This document shows positions 1 through 7,087 of a DNA stretch of 11,121 bases, piece after piece (position 1 is the first letter of the stretch; the number at the start of each line of letters is the position of its first letter). The translations under genes and the position numbers were made by a program. The stretch spans positions 1 to 11,121 of the forward strand of contig JBBSHN010000074.1 in the NCBI GenBank assembly GCA_038252945.1, written 5' to 3'. The notes beneath the pieces are model-generated. The model was given only the letters and a program-made list of their open reading frames with translations. It searched no databases and was not told the origin of the DNA. Source of the DNA: JAUJOE01 sp038252945. Its GTDB lineage: Bacteria > Actinomycetota > Actinomycetes > Propionibacteriales > Nocardioidaceae.

Positions 1-1740
1 CGTGTCCTCGCTCGCGAGGACGGCGAACGCGACCTGACCGACCTCCGGCACGTCGGCCAGGCGCTCCACCAGGCCCGCACCGAGGGGTACGCCGGCGTCT
101 CGTCCCTGGTGCAGTGGCTGCAGCACCGGAGAGCTGAGGCAGCCGGCGACATCGACGAGGAACGCAGCCGACGGCTCGACTCCGACGCCAAGGCGGTGCA
201 GGTCATGACCATCTGGCGCGCCAAGGGGCTGCAGTTCCCGGTGGTCTATGCCCCGTTCCTCTGGGACCGGCACGTCGGCAACGCGTCCGAGGCAATGCAG
301 CTGCACGACGAACACGACGAGCGGGTGCTCGACGTCGGCGGTCCGGACGGGCCCGGTTACAGCGACCGCAGAGACCGCGCGTTCGCCGAGGAGGCCGGCG
401 AGGCTCTCCGCACGGCGTACGTCGCGCTCACCCGGGCGCGGTCGCAGGTCGTCACCTACTGGGCGCCGACCGCGAACACGCCCGGCTCCCCGCTCCACCG
501 GCTGATCTTCGCTGACCCGGCGGCGGACTCTGAGCTGGCCGACGGTGAGCTGTCCGACGGACAGCTGCCCGACAAAGTGAAGGTGCCTGACGAAGACCGC
601 GCCCGGCAGCGCCTGAACGAGCTGGCCGAAGCGTCGAACGGGCGCATAAGCGTGGAAGACGCAAGTGGGGGAACGTCGACGCGCCTGGCGCCGCCGTCGG
701 AGGAGCGGATTGAGCTTTCGGTGCGGGAGTTTGATCGGGCGCTCGACACGGCGTGGCGGCGGACGTCGTACACCGGGATCACGTCTGGATTGCACGAGGC
801 GTCGGGCGCGGTCACCGCGGTGAGTGAGCCGGAGACGCCCGGCACCACCGACGAGCCGGTGGAGCGGCCCGACGTGGAGCTTGACGAGCCTTCGGGTCTT
901 GATGCCGTCGTGTCGCCGATGGCCGGTCTGCCGTCGGGCGCGGCTTTCGGCACGTTGGTCCACTCGGTGCTGGAGCGCACCGACTTCACAGCTCCGGATC
1001 TGGCGGCAGCACTGGAGGAGGCGGCCAAGGCGGAGGACTCGACGCGGTTTGCGGGCACGCCGCCGGCTGAGCTGGCTCAGGCGTTGCAGCCGTGCCTGCG
1101 CACGTCGCTCGGTCCGATCGCCGGCGGCCGGCGGCTGATCGACATCTCGAAGTCCGACCGGCTCGACGAGCTGGAGTTCGAGCTGCCGCTGGTCGGCGGT
1201 GACGTGCCAACCGGTGAGGCGCAGGTGCGTGAGATCGCCGCACTGGTACGCCGCCACCTCGCGCCCGGCGACCCGCTCGAGGGGTACGCCAACGACCTCG
1301 ACGTGCCGCTGATCGCGAACCGCGGTCTGCGCGGCTACCTGGCTGGCAGCATCGATGCGGTGCTCCGCGTCCGCGCCGAAGACGGCGCCCCGCGCTACCT
1401 CGTCGTGGACTACAAGACGAACTGGCTCGGTAGAGGCGAGGCGCTGACGGCGCACGACTACCGGCCGGACGCGCTGGTGCGGGAGATGCGCCGTGCGCAC
1501 TACCCGCTACAGGCGCTGCTCTACTCGGTCGCGCTGCATCGCTATCTGCGCTGGCGGCAGCCGGGTTACGACCCCGACGTCCATCTCGGGGGAGTGCTGT
1601 ATCTCTTCTTGCGCGGGATGTGCGGGGCCGAGACGCCGGTCGCCGCAGACACGGGTGCGCCGTACGGCGTCTTCACCTGGCGACCTCCAACTGCTCTCAC
1701 CGCCGAGCTATCCGATCTGCTGCACCGGGGTGCGTTGTGA
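1..1740 (+). CDS. recB: RecB, C-terminal part (exonuclease V beta subunit), 5' end outside window
   Basis: RecB is the 3'-5' helicase and only nuclease of RecBCD, which unwinds and processes double-strand DNA ends. The frame is open from base 1, so 579 residues are present, about half of a typical RecB of roughly 1,100-1,200. Visible in order: the ERDLTDLRH segment near residue 10; UvrD-like motif V, TIWRAKGLQFP, near residue 70; motif VI, LRTAYVALTRAR, near residue 135; a low-complexity acidic linker at about 170-300; then the nuclease domain with GTLVHSVLE (His), GSIDAVLR (Asp), VVDYKTNW (Asp and Lys) and LQALLYSVALHRYL (the QxxxY motif). The nuclease metal ligands are all present, so this subunit should be active. 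Motif V has Trp where His is usual in the superfamily. The stop overlaps the recD start as GTGA, indicating one operon, with recC expected upstream. In mycobacteria RecBCD serves mainly single-strand annealing, while AdnAB resects ends. Confidence 0.96.
   Translation, partial: RVLAREDGERDLTDLRHVGQALHQARTEGYAGVSSLVQWLQHRRAEAAGDIDEERSRRLDSDAKAVQVMTIWRAKGLQFPVVYAPFLWDRHVGNASEAMQLHDEHDERVLDVGGPDGPGYSDRRDRAFAEEAGEALRTAYVALTRARSQVVTYWAPTANTPGSPLHRLIFADPAADSELADGELSDGQLPDKVKVPDEDRARQRLNELAEASNGRISVEDASGGTSTRLAPPSEERIELSVREFDRALDTAWRRTSYTGITSGLHEASGAVTAVSEPETPGTTDEPVERPDVELDEPSGLDAVVSPMAGLPSGAAFGTLVHSVLERTDFTAPDLAAALEEAAKAEDSTRFAGTPPAELAQALQPCLRTSLGPIAGGRRLIDISKSDRLDELEFELPLVGGDVPTGEAQVREIAALVRRHLAPGDPLEGYANDLDVPLIANRGLRGYLAGSIDAVLRVRAEDGAPRYLVVDYKTNWLGRGEALTAHDYRPDALVREMRRAHYPLQALLYSVALHRYLRWRQPGYDPDVHLGGVLYLFLRGMCGAETPVAADTGAPYGVFTWRPPTALTAELSDLLHRGAL
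532..573 (+). repeat. Three-unit 15-bp in-frame repeat in the RecB linker
   Basis: Two full 15-bp units (532-546, 547-561) and a partial third (562-573) encode ELADG, ELSDG and QLPD within the linker between the helicase and nuclease domains. Units differ by a few substitutions. Being in frame, the repeat can expand or contract without breaking recB. Confidence 0.6.
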
Positions 1741-3623
1741 CGACAGTGGCGGAGGACCGAGCGACGGCGGCTGAGTCGGTCGAGCGTGTCCTACGGGCCA
1801 CGGGGCTGTTGGGCGAGTTCAACCGCGCAGGCGTGCTGAGCGCTGCCGATGTGCACGTCGCGTCCAGGCTCAGGCGGTTGTCCGGCGAGGACGACGAACG
1901 GGTGCTGTTGGCCGCAGCGCTGGCCGTTCGGGCTGTCCGCCACGGGTCGGTGGTGCTTGAGCTCACGGACGTTGAGGCGCGCACCGCCGTCGACGGCTCA
2001 GCAGCAGGCGAAACCGACGCCGTGCCCTGGCCCGCGATCGACGGATGGGTCGGCGCGGTTGAGAGCAGCCCGCTGGTCGCGGTCGGTGTTAACGGACCGC
2101 CGGATCGGCCGCTTCGGTGGGTCAACGGCCTGCTGTACCTCGACCGCTACTGGCGGCAGGAGCGGGTGGTCGCCGACTACGTCGACTCGGCAACGGCCGC
2201 ACCTGCACTGAGCCCCGATCCCAAACGGCTGGCGACAGCGCTGCGGCGGCTCTTTCCGTCCGACCAGCCTGACCAGCAGCGGCTGGCGGCGTTCATCGCT
2301 GCACACCGGCGGTTCAGCATCGTCGCGGGTGGACCCGGCACCGGCAAGACGACCACAGTCGCCAAGCTGCTCGCGGTGCTTCAGGACCTGGCGGACGGTT
2401 CGTTGCGGGTCGCGCTCGCGGCGCCGACCGGGAAGGCTGCGGCGCGGCTCACGGAGGCGACGGCCAGAGCGGCGGAAGACTTCGAGTCGACGGATCAGTG
2501 GGTCGACACGCTCGCCGCGTCAACGCTGCACCGGCTGCTCGGTCCGCGACGCAACGAGCGCACCCGCTTCTGGCACAACCGCGACAACCGGTTGCCGTAC
2601 GACGTCGTGGTGGTCGACGAGGTTTCCATGGTCTCGCTCACGATGATGTCGCGGCTGATCGAAGCGCTTCGGTCGCGCTGCCGGCTGATCCTGGTGGGTG
2701 ACCCCAACCAGCTGTCCTCTATCGAGGTGGGAGCCGTGCTCGGCGACCTGGTGCAGCGGTCGGCGCCGGCAGGCGTCGTACCGCTGCCCGTCGAATCCGA
2801 TCGTGTACAGGAAGACATAAGCGCCCTAACTCCGGAAGAGCAGCATGATGCACGCACCACCGGTGTCGTCCGGCTCACCGAACCGCACCGCTTCTTCGGC
2901 AACATCGCCGACCTCGCTGAGGCGATCCGCCTCGGTGACGACGACCAGGTGATGAGGCTGCTCGCGGCGGAACATCCCGACATCGAGTACGTCGGTGGAG
3001 ATCCTGCACAGGCCGACGCAGATGCCCGTGGGCTGAAACGGGACGTCCTCGAGTCCGGCCGAGCGTTGATCGCAGCGGCGCGCGAGGGCCGAGCGGATGA
3101 CGCGCTTACGGCGCTCAGCAAGCACCGGATGCTGTGCGCGCACCGCGAGGGGCCGTACGGGGTAGCGACTTGGAGCAAGCAGGTGCAGGACTGGCTGGGC
3201 GAGGCGGTCGATGGTTACGCCAGCGACGGCCTGTGGTACATCGGTCGGCCGCTGTTGGTCACGGCGAACGACTACCAGCTCAAGCTCTTCAACGGTGACA
3301 CCGGCGTGATCGTCAATCAGGACGGTCAGCCAAGGGCGGCGTTCGTGCGCGACGGCGAGCTGGATTTGCTGACGCCGAGCCGGCTCGGCGACGTACAGAC
3401 CGTGCATGCGATGTCGATCCACCGCAGTCAAGGGAGTCAGTTCGAGCGGGTGAGCATCGTGCTGCCAACGTCGGACTCGCCGTTGCTGACCCGGGAGCTG
3501 CTCTACACCGCCGTCACTCGTGCGGAGAAGCACGTCCGCATCCTGGGCACTGAGACTGCGATCCGCAGGGCCGTCACGCGCCCCATCACCCGCGCGAGCG
3601 GTTTGCGGTCGGTGCGCCGGTGA
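1737..3623 (+). CDS. recD: RecD, exonuclease V alpha subunit (5'-3' SF1B helicase)
   Basis: RecD is the 5'-3' motor of RecBCD. The protein has 628 residues, similar to E. coli RecD (608). Helicase motifs are complete and ordered: Walker A GGPGTGKTT at about 198-206; motif Ia APTGKAAARL; STLHRLLG; motif II VVVVDEVSM with Asp294-Glu295; motif III LVGDPNQLSS near 319-328; EPHRFF near 380; LVTANDYQLKLFNGDTG; motif V HAMSIHRSQGSQF near 557-569; motif VI LLYTAVTRAEKHV near 588. I chose GTG at 1737 because it overlaps the recB stop as GTGA, follows a GGGG stretch (1727-1730), and the first plausible RecD residues begin just after it. The open frame reaches back to 1620, but that stretch is the recB end read out of frame. 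Translational coupling to recB is likely. A degraded copy of its own 3' end lies 40 bases past the stop. Confidence 0.96.
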   Translation: MTTVAEDRATAAESVERVLRATGLLGEFNRAGVLSAADVHVASRLRRLSGEDDERVLLAAALAVRAVRHGSVVLELTDVEARTAVDGSAAGETDAVPWPAIDGWVGAVESSPLVAVGVNGPPDRPLRWVNGLLYLDRYWRQERVVADYVDSATAAPALSPDPKRLATALRRLFPSDQPDQQRLAAFIAAHRRFSIVAGGPGTGKTTTVAKLLAVLQDLADGSLRVALAAPTGKAAARLTEATARAAEDFESTDQWVDTLAASTLHRLLGPRRNERTRFWHNRDNRLPYDVVVVDEVSMVSLTMMSRLIEALRSRCRLILVGDPNQLSSIEVGAVLGDLVQRSAPAGVVPLPVESDRVQEDISALTPEEQHDARTTGVVRLTEPHRFFGNIADLAEAIRLGDDDQVMRLLAAEHPDIEYVGGDPAQADADARGLKRDVLESGRALIAAAREGRADDALTALSKHRMLCAHREGPYGVATWSKQVQDWLGEAVDGYASDGLWYIGRPLLVTANDYQLKLFNGDTGVIVNQDGQPRAAFVRDGELDLLTPSRLGDVQTVHAMSIHRSQGSQFERVSIVLPTSDSPLLTRELLYTAVTRAEKHVRILGTETAIRRAVTRPITRASGLRSVRR

Positions 3624-3663
3624 TGGCTGCACTGAGAGAGCTCGATAAACCGGTCAGGAGACG

Positions 3664-3762
3664 ACCTGCGTTGGCCGACAGGTCCACATCGGGGGCGGTT
3701 TCAGGGCGATCCGAGCTGCCGTCGAGCGGCCTATCGCCCGCGCGAGCGGATTGTGTGGCCGT
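3664..3762 (+). pseudogene. Remnant of a second recD 3' end
   Basis: The frame that includes codon 3682 reads VHIGGGFRAIRAAVERPIA followed by RASGLCGR. The intact RecD ends VRILGTETAIRRAVTRPIT followed by RASGLRSVRR. The two align without gaps over 27 residues with about 16 identities. At the nucleotide level a 29-bp core (3579-3607 against 3727-3755) matches at 24 positions, and the similarity continues left to GTCC-CATC (3532 against 3682). Upstream this frame reaches a TAA at 3646, so only the tail survives, and it has no start. It resembles a normal RecD C-terminus, so I read it as a fragment of a recD allele, not chance. The last ten or so codons of the minus-strand SRPBCC gene are antisense to it. 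Confidence 0.7.
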
Positions 3763-4333
3763 CCCTCGGCGCTGCCTGGCGCTCCGCCTCATGCTTGACG
3801 CTCTGCAGTGATTCCGCGACCACGCTTTCCCACCGTGCTGCGACCACGTCGCCCCAGCGTTCGCCGAGCATCCAAAGATCGGTACCCAGCTCTCCGGTGT
3901 AGCGGAGCGTGGTGACGCCACCATTTTCCTCAAGCAGGAACGATTCGGTGACATGCGGGACCGGCCCGCGGACCAGCCGGAAGTCCACCCGATGCGGTCG
4001 GTCGAAGCGGACGGTTTCGACGGTAACTGCCCTTAGCCGCCCGCGTATCGGTGTGTGATGAGCTGCTAGCACCATGTCAGTGCTGCGCTCGAGCACCTGG
4101 ACTTTCTCGCGCAGTGCCCGCGGTGCTCGCTCGCCGTACGGCGTAGCGATGATGTCGAACACCGTCTCTCGAGGAGCCGAGATGCTCAGCTGCTGGGGTC
4201 CAAGCGGCCGGTTTCGACGCCCCACACCGAGGTCGAGGGGCGCAGCGCCGGTGACCAAGCCGAGATATGCCGCTGTGAGTGCACCGCCCGTTGCTAGTCC
4301 CGACAAGACAACCCAGCGGCGTGGCACGCTCAC
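3731..4333 (-). CDS. Membrane-anchored SRPBCC (START/polyketide-cyclase-like) protein
   Basis: The protein has 200 residues. Residues about 7-31 form one hydrophobic Gly/Ala/Leu-rich segment after Arg5-Arg6, a likely N-terminal membrane anchor or uncleaved signal. Residues about 47-185 have the SRPBCC pattern: a first strand starting LSISAPRETVFDII, a middle of paired strands (TVETVRFDRPHRVDFRLVRG), then HVTESFLLEENGGVTTLRYTGELG and a long C-terminal helix (about 157-187). This fold binds small hydrophobic ligands; the ligand cannot be predicted. The start is GTG at 4333, which overlaps the stop of a small upstream ORF as GTGA; GTG at 4327 is an alternative. There is no strong Shine-Dalgarno sequence, which fits coupling. 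The last codons lie over the recD-tail remnant, so the C-terminal DGHTIRSRGR may be a recent extension. The gene converges on recD. Confidence 0.8.
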   Translation of the reverse strand: MSVPRRWVVLSGLATGGALTAAYLGLVTGAAPLDLGVGRRNRPLGPQQLSISAPRETVFDIIATPYGERAPRALREKVQVLERSTDMVLAAHHTPIRGRLRAVTVETVRFDRPHRVDFRLVRGPVPHVTESFLLEENGGVTTLRYTGELGTDLWMLGERWGDVVAARWESVVAESLQSVKHEAERQAAPRDGHTIRSRGR

Positions 4334-4485
4334 GTCAGCGGACCCGCTTTGACGACGTCTCGTTCACTTCGAGCAACAGCAGCCCGACCCTGTCGAACCA
4401 TCCGCTCGCCCTCCTTCGGTGTCGACGAGGCGACGAAGGGCATCACGCTCGCCCCAACTTTGAGCAACGTCGCGCGCCTCGACAT
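4330..4485 (-). CDS. Candidate 51-residue protein coupled to the SRPBCC gene
   Basis: I do not recognise this protein. It reads MSRRATLLKVGASVMPFVAS, then a charged amphipathic half (TPKEGERMVRQGRAAVARS and on) ending KAGPLT. About two thirds of third positions are G or C, which is compatible with coding but less marked than in the neighbours. The main support is that its TGA overlaps the GTG start of the SRPBCC gene (GTGA at 4330-4333), a normal operon junction here. Start alternatives are ATG 4485 (used) and GTG 4515; neither has a clear Shine-Dalgarno sequence. The short hydrophobic stretch followed by a basic helix suggests membrane association, which would suit a membrane-anchored partner. 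A spurious ORF in GC-rich DNA remains possible. Confidence 0.4.
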   Translation of the reverse strand: MSRRATLLKVGASVMPFVASSTPKEGERMVRQGRAAVARSERDVVKAGPLT

Positions 4486-4555
4486 CGTCAACGTATGACA
4501 CCCGGATCCCGCCACGACAGCCGAGGATGCCTCCAGGCACCAAGAAGCCTGTCCT

Positions 4556-4584
4556 TGAGCCGCGGCAGCGGCAGCCCGTAGCGT
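4556..4584 (+). promoter_or_regulatory. Sigma70-type promoter for the 596-residue protein
   Basis: A -35 element TTGAGC (4556-4561), a 17-bp spacer and a -10 element TAGCGT (4579-4584) fit the actinobacterial housekeeping pattern, putting the transcript start near 4591. The in-frame GTG at 4583 lies inside the -10 box and so would not be on the transcript, which supports the ATG at 4718 as the start. Confidence 0.5.
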
Positions 4585-4703
4585 GAACGTACGGCGCTGC
4601 GCGAACCGCCGAGGCGGAGTGGCTGCGGGATGTGTTGAGGTGCGAGCTGTCCCGAGAGCCGCCGTCCCGGCGCCCCCGGTGCGCCGACTGAAAGCTCAAG
4701 AGC

Positions 4704-4708
4704 AAGGG
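4704..4708 (+). promoter_or_regulatory. Ribosome binding site deciding the start at 4718
   Basis: AAGGG lies nine bases before ATG 4718. The upstream in-frame GTG at 4583 has no such site, and the 45 extra residues it would add look like non-coding translation. Confidence 0.6.
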
Positions 4709-4717
4709 TTGGCCGAG

Positions 4718-6508
4718 ATGAGCAAGAAGCGCCGCGACCGGTCCCGGCCTCAGCAGCCGAGGCGCCGGAGCCGCCCCACCACCGGTCACCTCCGCGTGGT
4801 GCCGCCTGCGCCGGAGGGCGAATCGCCGTACGACCAGGCGCTGATTCAGACGCTCCGGCGAGACCTGCGGGCAGACCATCCCCTCGACTTGCTGCTCGCC
4901 GTCAGCGGGATCCTCACGGTCACCGATCCCCGTTCGCGCTCACCCCTCGAGCGTGACAAGACTCCCCACACCAGCCGCGACGCCCTCGTCGAGTCGTTCG
5001 CCGGCGTCGACATCGCCGAGACAACCGCCGCGTTGACCATCATCGCCGCCTTCACCTCAGACGAGGTACTGGCCGCTCGGATAGCCAAGACGCTCAACCA
5101 AAGACGCCAGCCTCTCCCGACGTCCTTGCGCGGATTGACCGACGTTCGGGTCCGCCGCGTGATGACCTTGACGCACATTCTGGGAGACGGTGACGACTAC
5201 TTCGTAGAGACTCGCCTCCACAGTGGTGACCTCCTGACAGTGATGGTGTACGTCGATCACAACATGGGCACGATCGTGAAGGACGCTTTCGTCATCGATC
5301 GCCCCATCGATGACGTCATCGAGATCTACAACGACAAGGTGGCCGACCCTGAGTCGACGTTCGCCGACACCGATCCGGCGCGAGCCAGAGCGGTGATCGA
5401 GGAATCGATCGACCACGGCGCAATGCTGTTTCCCCCTGTGGAAACCGAGACCTGGCCGATGTGTCGGCCGCTCGTTGAGTGGCTGGTACGCCGCCTACCA
5501 CCCGGTGGGGACCTACCGGATCGCCACGACTGGACCGACAAGGCTCTCCACGAGCTGCGTGACGATTTCTTCGCCTCGGAGTACGGCAGATCAGTCGACG
5601 CTCCGGACGAGCGGAGTTTGCTGGAGGACATCACGTGGTTCGGCAGCGGCTGGGCGGGTGGTGACCCGCTGCGGTGGAGCCCGGTGAACGTCGAGATCTT
5701 GATGGCGGACTGGATCCCGCGCAAGATCGTCGCCGACGTTGAACTCCTCGCAAAGGCTCCCAACCTGATCCGGGAGTTCATCCGTTACTGCCACAACCGC
5801 CGGGGGATACCTCGTCCGCTCACCGAGGAAACAGTTGCTGCGGTTTCGCGGTGGGAGCCGGAGTACCAGAGGGCGATCCGCTGCAGTCGGCCGCAAGGGG
5901 CGAACGCCCTCGCGGGGACGCTACTTGAGGCGCTGCGCCCGGCCGGAGTGGAGTCGAGCAATATCGCAGACATCATGCTCGAGAGCCTGGATCGGGCAGT
6001 CGGCGGACGAACGGTACTCGCCAACCTCGACACCGAGCCGCTTCCCGACGAGGACATGGTTTGGGCCGGCCTGCCCGACGACATCCAACCTCGGGTTCGC
6101 GAGGTCCTGGACTTGACCGACGCATGCGCCGCTGCGCTGTTCGAAGTCGAGCACCGCACCGCCTTCAGGCGGTTTCTCAGCCGTGCCGCGGCAGGGGATC
6201 CGGCCATCTTCCGTCGCAGGAGTGCCGTCAACCGCGCCGCGGCAGCGGTGTGCTGGGTCGTCGCCAGCGCGAACAACTCCGTTGGCCCGAGGTCAAGCCT
6301 CGAGTCTCAAGAGCTGCTGCGTTGGTTCGGTGTCTCCGGATCGGTGTCCCAACGTGCCGAGGTCTTCCTGCGAGCAATCGGAATGCCGAACCGCATGTAC
6401 GGCGGCATGGATCTCGGATCTCCGGACTTCTTCGTGTCAGCCCGCCGCGCGGAGATCGCGTCATTGCGCGACAAGTACCAGAGTGTGTCCGAGCTGGCCG
6501 ACGGCTGA
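4718..6508 (+). CDS. Uncharacterised 596-residue protein with a DUF6398-like C-terminal domain
   Basis: The function is not known. The N-terminus (about 1-30) is very basic (MSKKRRDRSRPQQPRRRSRP), suggesting nucleic-acid contact or disorder. Residues about 40-140 are helical (ALIQTLRRDLRADHPLDLLL). Residues about 149-200 look like a strand-rich unit: MTLTHILGDGDDYFVETRLH, then LLTVMVYVDHNMGTIVKDAF. A long acidic, Trp-containing helical middle follows (about 230-470). Residues about 465-560 (LTDACAAALFEVEH; AAAAVCWVVASANNSVG with Cys512-Trp513; ELLRWFGVSGSVSQRAEVFL) match my memory of DUF6398: a cyclin-like helical bundle with an Ala-rich Trp helix, a conserved Asn and a helix-turn-helix-like FGVS step. 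No catalytic motif, signal peptide or membrane segment is seen. Base and codon use match the neighbours. It stands alone, with its own promoter. Confidence 0.85.
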   Translation: MSKKRRDRSRPQQPRRRSRPTTGHLRVVPPAPEGESPYDQALIQTLRRDLRADHPLDLLLAVSGILTVTDPRSRSPLERDKTPHTSRDALVESFAGVDIAETTAALTIIAAFTSDEVLAARIAKTLNQRRQPLPTSLRGLTDVRVRRVMTLTHILGDGDDYFVETRLHSGDLLTVMVYVDHNMGTIVKDAFVIDRPIDDVIEIYNDKVADPESTFADTDPARARAVIEESIDHGAMLFPPVETETWPMCRPLVEWLVRRLPPGGDLPDRHDWTDKALHELRDDFFASEYGRSVDAPDERSLLEDITWFGSGWAGGDPLRWSPVNVEILMADWIPRKIVADVELLAKAPNLIREFIRYCHNRRGIPRPLTEETVAAVSRWEPEYQRAIRCSRPQGANALAGTLLEALRPAGVESSNIADIMLESLDRAVGGRTVLANLDTEPLPDEDMVWAGLPDDIQPRVREVLDLTDACAAALFEVEHRTAFRRFLSRAAAGDPAIFRRRSAVNRAAAAVCWVVASANNSVGPRSSLESQELLRWFGVSGSVSQRAEVFLRAIGMPNRMYGGMDLGSPDFFVSARRAEIASLRDKYQSVSELADG

Positions 6509-6547
6509 GGCGGCTTTCGAAAGTGGCTGGCTCGGGCTGTAAAAGCG

Positions 6548-6628
6548 TCAGGCGAAGAAGGTGCCGGGACGGGCTGGATCTCGGGCGCATCGGCGTAGCC
6601 GACATACCACGGGAACTGCATCTGGCAT
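6548..6628 (-). CDS. Candidate 26-residue ORF with a perfect Shine-Dalgarno sequence
   Basis: AAAGGAGG (6633-6640, minus strand) lies four bases before ATG 6628, which opens a 26-residue frame starting MPDAVPVVCRLRRCARDP and ending GTFFA. A second ATG at 6621 in another frame, eleven bases from the same site, starts MQFPWYVGYADAPEIQPVP. That frame has the better third-position G/C bias at its beginning, but it runs antisense into the 3' end of the preceding gene (to 6307). I cannot say which frame is used; it may be a leader peptide or the decayed start of a lost gene. It lies 57 bases downstream of vapC on the same strand. Confidence 0.3.
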   Translation of the reverse strand: MPDAVPVVCRLRRCARDPARPGTFFA

Positions 6629-6664
6629 GTCGCCTCCTTTGACTTGCGGCGACCGTAAGGGCCC

Positions 6665-6686
6665 GCGCCGACAACCGGGTCGGTGT
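6665..6686 (-). terminator. Hairpin directly after vapC
   Basis: CCGAC (6668-6672) and GTCGG (6679-6683) form a stem around AACCGG. A further C-G pair and two G-T wobbles extend it to about eight pairs, reaching the vapC stop. No U-tract follows, so termination is only a possibility. Confidence 0.25.
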
Positions 6687-7087
6687 CAGGAGCGTGTTGA
6701 TGAAGGGGCAAGGATGCTGAGGCCAAGGAAGCGGGCGGATTCGCTCATTCTCGCGTCGTAGGTGACCACATGGTCCACACCGATTCTGATGGCAGCAGCT
6801 AGGTGGATCGCATCCAGTGATCGGAGGCGAATTCCAGGGAGCAGACCAGCCTCTCGGCACAGCGAGCCTGGCAGCTCGTACAACGAAACCCCCTCGAGGA
6901 AGGCGGTGACCGTTTCTTGGCCGAGTGCCTCGTCGCGGGGGACGGCGCGCCTCAACTCCGTTTCCAACAACCAGCAGGCGACGAGATCTGGGCGCTCAAA
7001 ATTGACCAAGTGGGCCAGCGCGTTCGACTCGGCTTCGTCGGCCAGCAATTTGATTGCAGCCGATGTGTCGAGGTACCAACGACTCAT
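6686..7087 (-). CDS. vapC: VapC-type PIN-domain toxin (ribonuclease)
   Basis: The protein has 133 residues, the usual size for VapC. PIN-domain acidic residues are in the expected places: Asp7 in YLDTSA, Glu44 in LLETELRR, Asp92 in SLDAIHLA and Asp111 in TYDARM. These bind Mg2+ for endoribonuclease activity; known VapC proteins cut tRNA or rRNA, but the target here cannot be read from the sequence. The ATG start overlaps the antitoxin stop as ATGA (7084-7087), which ensures translation after the antitoxin. All four acids are present, so the toxin looks intact. The pair sits between unrelated genes, as mobile toxin-antitoxin modules often do, but no repeats or transposase mark an insertion. 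Confidence 0.93.
   Translation of the reverse strand: MSRWYLDTSAAIKLLADEAESNALAHLVNFERPDLVACWLLETELRRAVPRDEALGQETVTAFLEGVSLYELPGSLCREAGLLPGIRLRSLDAIHLAAAIRIGVDHVVTYDARMSESARFLGLSILAPSSTRS

Larger units (their letters stand above)
4486..4717. other. Divergent intergenic region upstream of the SRPBCC unit and the 596-residue protein
   Basis: No convincing gene is seen here. It holds a plus-strand sigma70-type promoter at 4556-4584 and the leader of about 127 nt for the downstream gene. The leader has a small perfect stem CCGC-CGAG-GCGG near 4606-4617. On the minus strand no good promoter for the SRPBCC unit was found; the TACGTT before ATG 4485 is only 4 nt from it, too close to give a usual start site. 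Confidence 0.5.

Noticed and set aside
1620..1736. Upstream extension of recD
   Set aside because: It is the recB 3' end read out of frame; the GTGA junction at 1737 is the natural start.
2826..3632. Minus-strand open frame of 268 codons across recD
   Set aside because: It is antisense to highly conserved RecD motifs and resembles no protein I know; long antisense frames are common in GC-rich coding DNA.
3663..3684. GACCTG-CAGGTC hairpin between recD and the SRPBCC gene as a two-way terminator
   Set aside because: The stem is only six base pairs with a 10-base loop, has no U-tract, and lies within the recD remnant, so it is likely fortuitous.
4583..4717. 45-residue N-terminal extension of the 596-residue protein from GTG 4583
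   Set aside because: The GTG lies in the predicted -10 element, has no ribosome site, and ATG 4718 has AAGGG at good spacing.
4364..4879. Minus-strand open frame of 171 codons
   Set aside because: It covers the promoter, leader and start of the 596-residue gene in antisense, with an Arg/Ser-rich low-quality translation.
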